From contig BSBM01000068.1 of NCBI GenBank assembly GCA_027924585.1, positions 10,371,001 to 10,435,000 on the forward strand: a stretch of 64,000 nt of DNA. The letters run 5' to 3'. Below, one piece after another: positions 58,713 through 64,000 of this stretch. The stretch is from Larix kaempferi. Taxonomy: Eukaryota > Streptophyta > Pinopsida > Pinales > Pinaceae. Below the pieces are notes generated by a model. That model was not told the DNA's origin, searched no databases, and worked only from the letters and a program-made list of their open reading frames with translations. The first letter of the stretch is position 1. Each line of letters begins with the position of its first letter. A program made the translations under genes and the position numbers.

Positions 58713-59913
58713 GATCTTTCAAACTAATATATAGGACATTTTTTAGGGTTGTTTAGATCCTAAGTGTTGATACATATGAAAAATGGCTAGGTAAATCTTG
58801 CTAATGAGATTAAATGAGGGTTGTGCTTGCTCAAATCCCTAGGGGCACACCTCACACAAGAGGTCATACACTTATAACCACATCGTGATGCTCCCTAAGC
58901 TATTGAGACAATATTGAGAATATTTGAGCCATTATAGAGTAACACCTTTGACCTCCTAATGTTATGTAAACACATAAGAAAGTGTTTTACCATAAGTCAT
59001 TTAGAGAGGATATGCCATAACACTGGTACCAATTGGATGTCCCCATTTTTGTATGGCATATGGAAAGGTAGGCTAAGTAGATTGAAGGTAGACTAGGGGT
59101 ATCTTTAGGACCAAGAATGATGTGTCAAATCACAACACATCTAGGATCGAGGTATATTTGGCCTCCATATGAGCATATTCAAATATGATTAGGAGGTTAT
59201 GAACACCAAGTGTTGGTGTTGAAGGCCTATATATGACTGTGAATATTTATCTTATTGGTGAGGATATGGATACTATTCAGAGGTTTTGAACAAGAGCAAG
59301 AAAGGAGATTTCAAAAAAACAAATAGGACATGTCTTAGGGTTCTTTGGATTCCAAGTGTTGATACATACTTCATTAAGATATTTTGAGAACCATTTATGG
59401 ATATGAGGGCCTTGTACATGGTTGGGAGGAGGATTGAAAACCTTAATAAAATAAAGCTTCTAAGGGAAGGGAAACTCGAGGTTTAGAACTTATAGGTGTA
59501 TTAATTACATAGGTTCACAACAATGAAATAGGCCTCAAATGACAAGGATATGTTTAGCCTCCAATAAATGATATGGGTGCAACTAGGAGTATTTTAGCAC
59601 TTAGTATGGGTTTTATGGCACTAAACATGGTCAAACGATGAAACCTTGACCTTGGGACCAATGATCAATTTTATGGGTCATTTGTAATGCTTCAGGGCAT
59701 CATTCATGAACCTTGGTCCCTAGAAGGTGCCTGTAGAGCCTAATGCATAATTCAAAATTCAAAAGGTTTAAAACATCAATGTATTGTAATAATAACTTAA
59801 TCATAACTCAAACATCAAATAAAAAATATCAAATAACGATATCAAATAAAATATCTAACATGAATAACATTAATCATGCATGAATAAATAATCCTACGGC
59901 TATACTATGTACC
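58713..59913. other. Flank of the transposase-like gene, no gene recognised
   Basis: 1.2 kb without a coding signal. It would contain the 3' end and any terminal repeat of the element encoding the neighbouring transposase-like gene, but no terminal inverted repeat was identified by eye. The phrases AATATATAGGACATTTTTTAGGG (near 58727) and AAATAGGACATGTCTTAGGG (near 59320), each followed by a TCCTAAGTG/TCCAAGTG phrase and TTGATACATA, show a degenerate duplication. Confidence 0.45.
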
Positions 59914-60302
59914 TCAATCAATTAGGCCTTCTGGATCCTCTCGGTTTTTTATTGTCTTGAACAACCTCTTGTGATATGCATGAGGTAGTAAGTAGCGTAC
60001 CTTGTTTGATGTCTTCATTGACATTGTTTGTAGTTCGATGTTTGTACCAATGATCAAGTGCGTAAAGTGATACACCCGTGAACCTGGTCTATAATACGTG
60101 TATGTGTAGCCATTGCTCTTTGGTCCCTTTCCATCTACTGCAAGATATTCCCCCAGAACAAACATCGAGCCAGTCAGAAAGGTAATGCCTTCACTATCGA
60201 TTAATGATGCGAGGAGGGTTTGCTTCCCCTGGATGCATCGTGCCAACCAATAATTTGTCACAATTGCACTGTCTGTCGGGGCGATAATCGCGTAGAGGTG
60301 TC

Positions 60303-60409
60303 CTGCAAAAATGCATTTTATGGTCATATTCCAACAAGTAGTGGTTTGATAAGTTGGGATAATTACAAAAACAAGGAGGGAACCAAGATATGCATGCATA
60401 AATGTTTAC
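60303..60409 (-). other. Intron 2 of the transposase-like gene
   Basis: 107 bp. Minus-strand donor GTAAACATT, acceptor TTTTTGCAG. Joining exon 2 to exon 3 keeps the frame (phase 1). Confidence 0.75.
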
Positions 60410-61424
60410 TTGGTTGTACAACATCATATATATGATCATATTCATTCGAAATAGAGGACTGGCCTTCCTCTAACTGGATTGTTTCAGCAATTGCACATGG
60501 CTCCACTGCAAGTGATACATGATCCCATTCATTAACCCAATCCATTAATTCACACTCATCCCACTCACAATTGCTGCAAGGAACACAAAAGAAAGCAAGT
60601 TTCTGCGTCCATATTTCAAATAAGGGGTTGTTTGAGCTTCGAACTGAATGAAATCCACGAGTGCCTTGCAAAATACTACAACTATAAGAATGCGATCGAT
60701 CTATATCAACCACATGCCATAAATTTCTAACAACATGTCCTCTATCTATTGGTCTGTGCTGCTCCATGGTTCGATCTGAAATTTTTGCATAGCACCATCG
60801 AACTATGGATTCTGCATCCCGAATATGAGGGTTTGTGATGCACCTCATCCCCTCCCTTCGTAGGGAAGTTTTGAGACATACTCCAACCCCATCATGCTCT
60901 CCCTTTCCATGCCCGGTCTCAAAATAGTTCCATATATGTAGCACATCATAAGTCTTGTGCAAAATACTCAACCACTAGAATACACGTGCATTTTTGAACT
61001 GGCCTGCACAACCATCTGACTATATCCAATGTTGATCCATCTGTATACCTCTCTCCTTCAGCTGATCATAAAAAATTCTGAAGCAATGCTGCACATAATG
61101 CAGGTTGTGGCACCTGTCATCACTGATGTAGAAGTTGGTCTCTTTCAATATTATCCTCATGTCATTGCTGCTCTCTAGCGCATGCCTATACGTGATATGG
61201 AACATTATGCTAACTTGGTCTGAATGGTAGTATTGACTTTGAATCTCATTCTATGGTTGCGGGGTGTAGTTTTCAGCAAAGTCCACAACTGACAATATTG
61301 TTCCATTGGGAAAGGTGTCCCTACACTGTCTGTATTGTTCATCCTACCATCGTGCTACATGGACATGTTGTACATACTACTCTGTCTTTTGGTAGAATTC
61401 CTTCATGAAATCACAAATTTGTAC

Positions 61425-61530
61425 CTGGTGCCACAAAACCAAGGGCCTTAATACAACGTGACATTTTCAATTTGAATATATATGTACAAATTCAACATGT
61501 ACAGTATGAAAGTATGCAAACTTAGATTAC
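61425..61530 (-). other. Intron 1 of the transposase-like gene
   Basis: 106 bp. Minus-strand donor GTAATCTAAG, acceptor GTGGCACCAG, phase 0. Exon 1 ends with a TAG codon at 61531-61533 directly before the donor. Confidence 0.7.
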
Positions 61531-63030
61531 CTATGACTTCACCAATGCAATTTTTTTGCTTTCCTTTGCACTATCTACTTGATATGCTATGTACTTAAAG
61601 TTCTGCATTTCTACTGGCATCCTCCCAAATTCGTGCTCCTTGGTTTCATGGATGCATTGACTCAATAATGCAAATCCACTGCAACTGGAACATGTCCCAT
61701 ACAAACATGATATTTTATAATATTTTTGTCCTTCAGGTCTTGGACACATTATGCTATGTATAAATTCTCTGGATGCATTCGATGGTTGTAATGATGGGCA
61801 ATCCTGCACAATGTTAGTATGCAAATCACAAAATATATGTCTATATTTATCATAATAGTACTCAAATTCTACATGGTATCTACAACAGCATGTGTTGCAA
61901 TCAATGCAAATTATAACATACCAGGGTTAGCATTTTTCAAAGGACCTTTGGACCAAGTTCAATTGTGTGTGCTCATTCTAGAACCTCTCATAGAGTTCCG
62001 TTTGTGTCGTGTCAAGGAAGTGCTTGACATGGGGTTCACACCCCTTAACACCTTTTCTCAACTTTAAATCATCTCTTTGATTTGATGATGGTCTAGTGTT
62101 ATCATGCCAAAACTTTTGTACTAGTTCTTTAACAACATCAATAATCTTCATGTCTGAACGAGGTAACCTACCAACAAAGGCCCAACAATCTTTTTGTCCT
62201 GGGGTATCAAGTTTTTCTCTAATAACATAATACTTTTGAAGAGTCTTTCTATCTACTTTAAAGATTTTACATGTGTGTGATAGCAGGCAACGTTGCCTTG
62301 TGGATTTGTCTACAATCGATTCCGACAATACACGACGCGCCGCATTAAAATATTTTGTACGAGAAGTTTTTCCAACCAAATTAAATGCAAACTGCAGATT
62401 TCTAACAACATGATTGTTGGCCTTTGAACTTCTAACTACCTTTATGCCCAAAATTCTCCTAACATTAGCTAGAAAATGTGATTTTAACAAAGCCAGAAAC
62501 AATTGACATTTTGCTGCATCGGTTTTGGATTCAAAAAATTCTTTGATTATCCTGTTACAATGGAAATCAATAGTGTGTTTGGGCAACTTACCTTCAAGTT
62601 CTGAAAATGAACTTTCATCCACATGAATACGTCTGGGAGTTATTCGTCGTCCGCTTGATAGTTGAGGCAAGGGAGTCGGAAAGGAAGTACGAGTCTCGTC
62701 ACTGGTTTGTTGTGGCCCTTGGTTCACAATTTGGTCCTATAAGGGAGTGTGTTTGACATGTGTGTGCTCTTCTTGGGGAGGTTTCCTATTAACAACCTGT
62801 TCAACATCCATCCCTTCATACTCGACATCAAGCAAGATTTGATTGACTTTAACCACTTCGTCATTTCTTGTTGATGGATCTAAGGAACTAACATCTTGAT
62901 GTCTATGGTTTTCCATGTACAACCCGGCCTTTTCTCTTATCTCATGGGCCTTTTCAGGGGGCGGCTCCTTCCTTCTAGACTTTCTTTTATTATTACGTTC
63001 GTTGTGCATATTCAATACGTTTTTTAACAA

Positions 63031-64000
63031 AACAAAAATATCACCCCTGCAAGAATGAACAACAAATAAGATACTAAAACTCGATGTGCATGATTATTAA
63101 AACTTGATGTAGCAATTGATTATGTACAACAACATCTAGTGATAATGTTTTTATATAATCTTAAAAGCTATTGAGAATTCCCTAGATATAACAACAACAT
63201 CACCTCTAGGAACTCAATTGGATGGTATTGGATGGTGGTATGGGATGTTAGTAGGAGCACATTTCCTAAAAAAGGAGAAGCTCCTACTCACTTCATTTTC
63301 ATGTTTTGGATGAGGGAAAATAGCCCCAAAAGATTAAGAGTTTGATTCTTTAGGTGTTTGTGTCAGTTGTTGTACTGAAATCATGAGGAATTCAACAAAT
63401 CTTTGTGTACTAGATGGAGTTATGTGATTATGAAGGGTTATTAGTGGTTATGCAAGCAAGTTTTTTTATTATCTTCATGAAAGGTTCAAAGCATTGCTTG
63501 GTGCATGTTGTAGTTTTTTTGTGGTAAGATGTTTTATTGTCTATGTTGAATATTAAGAAGACTAAAATACATCTATCATACAATTCATGAAGAAAAACTA
63601 AACTAGATACAATTCAAACAAAGTGAATGAAGACTAAAATACATTTAACAAGAGGAAGAGATCACCATACCTCAAGGATTATGATTGCTCTTTGCTTCAT
63701 ATGTAAAATGCTCTTTTGATGTATCCACTATATGTAAGAAGAGTTCAAGTGTGTCCAAGCAACATGAGAATTCAATCCAAGGAGCCAAATAGAGTCCAAC
63801 TATTGTGTATTCAATCAAAGGAGTCAAATCGAGTCCAACTGGTGTGTATTCAATCCAAAGAGCCAACTAGAGCCCCAACTCTTGTGTGTTCTATCCAAAT
63901 TGTCAAAGAAACACCAAATGGTTGTCGAAATGTGCATGAAAATAGCGAAAAACATGCGTGGAACAAGAGAAAAAATACAGGAGAAGAACGCGGGTTATTT
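63031..64000. other. Upstream flank of the transposase-like gene, with a 39-bp triplicate
   Basis: No gene was recognised. At 63771-63887 a 39-bp unit (TTCAATCCAAGGAGCCAAAT type) is present three times at exactly 39-bp spacing (63771, 63810, 63849). On the minus strand it reads as three 13-residue repeats (IEYTPVGLDLTP type) in a short open frame. No inverted terminal repeat with the 3' flank was found by eye. Confidence 0.6.

Larger units (their letters stand above)
59914..63009 (-). pseudogene. Transposase-like protein, three exons, broken only by nonsense codons
   Basis: Exon 1 63009-61531 (ATG start), intron 61530-61425, exon 2 61424-60410, intron 60409-60303, exon 3 60302-59914 (TGA). 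Both introns are GT-AG and preserve frame (phases 0 and 1), giving ~960 codons. Premature stops: TAG at 62737, 61978, 61531, 61377, 61344, 61251, 61020 and 60975, and TAA at 61927; no frameshift. The N-terminal third has an HTH-like segment then FWHDNTRPSSNQRDDLKLRK and KHFLDTTQTELYERF. A Cys-rich patch (CLYGTCSSCSGFALLSQC) follows. The core has VVDFAENY (Asp ~541), SDGCAGQFKNARVF (Asp ~630) and NYFETGHGKGEHDGVGVC (Glu ~669/Asp ~671), which I read as a candidate DDE/D site. Exon 3 ends with YYRPGSRVYHFTHLIIGTNI. It resembles uncharacterised eukaryotic transposase-like proteins with FAEN/SDG/GHGKG-DG motifs; superfamily not established. Confidence 0.7.

Noticed and set aside
61819-62067. 82-codon plus-strand frame
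   Set aside because: Antisense to exon 1 of the transposase-like gene.
1-64000. tRNA and rRNA genes
   Set aside because: Tell-tale A/B boxes with a cloverleaf, or rRNA core segments, were not seen; the TGGTATCAGAGC hits are retroelement primer sites.
58713-64000. Terminal inverted repeats bounding the transposase-like gene
   Set aside because: I compared the flanks by eye and found no convincing inverted pair; the ends may be beyond 64000 or too degraded.

Overview
The window is a repeat-dominated stretch of a land-plant nuclear genome. The evidence is plant-type Ty3/Gypsy and Ty1/Copia elements primed by initiator tRNA-Met, an ERF (AP2) gene remnant, an F-box remnant, a DUF761-type gene, GT-AG introns and teloboxes (AAACCCTAG) in a satellite. 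Deep nesting, heavy decay and sparse genes suggest a large genome such as a gymnosperm's; that is inference and the species is not identified.

Positions 1-18947 are three elements nested in one another. A minus-strand Copia element (5' LTR 18387-18947, gag and pol leftward) is split just before its RT catalytic box by a plus-strand Gypsy element (1-14703, 5' LTR cut by the window edge). That Gypsy is itself split inside RNase H by a minus-strand LTR element (5494-11441) with two 1169-bp LTRs, no recognisable pol and one long broken reading frame. A second, plus-strand Copia of the same family as the first lies at 21193-29738. It has a 1.9-kb insertion at its gag start and a 3' LTR enlarged by a 205-bp duplication that doubles its TATA region.

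Positions 29.7-49.8 kb are mostly unassigned AT-rich DNA with small gene islands: an array of about fourteen consecutive short palindromes (31122-31441), an apparently intact single-ORF DUF761-like gene (33288-33779), an F-box pseudogene (~39.7-40.1 kb), an ERF group IX-like pseudogene (41101-42185), a possible spliced gene 3' end (45.8-46.27 kb), and several minisatellite-like arrays.

Positions 49.87-58.7 kb hold two diverged subfamilies of one ~359-bp satellite. Subfamily A is a clean head-to-tail array. Subfamily B changes orientation at 56422/56423 and is interrupted by a 1.3-kb insertion. At 59914-63009 a minus-strand three-exon gene encodes a transposase-like protein of about 960 codons. 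It is broken only by point nonsense codons, almost all TAG, with no frameshift and both introns in frame.

The only gene that looks translatable as it stands is the DUF761-like gene. The rest are decayed mobile elements, satellites and pseudogenes. Many premature stops are TAG, as expected from C-to-T decay of CAG and TGG codons in methylated repeats.
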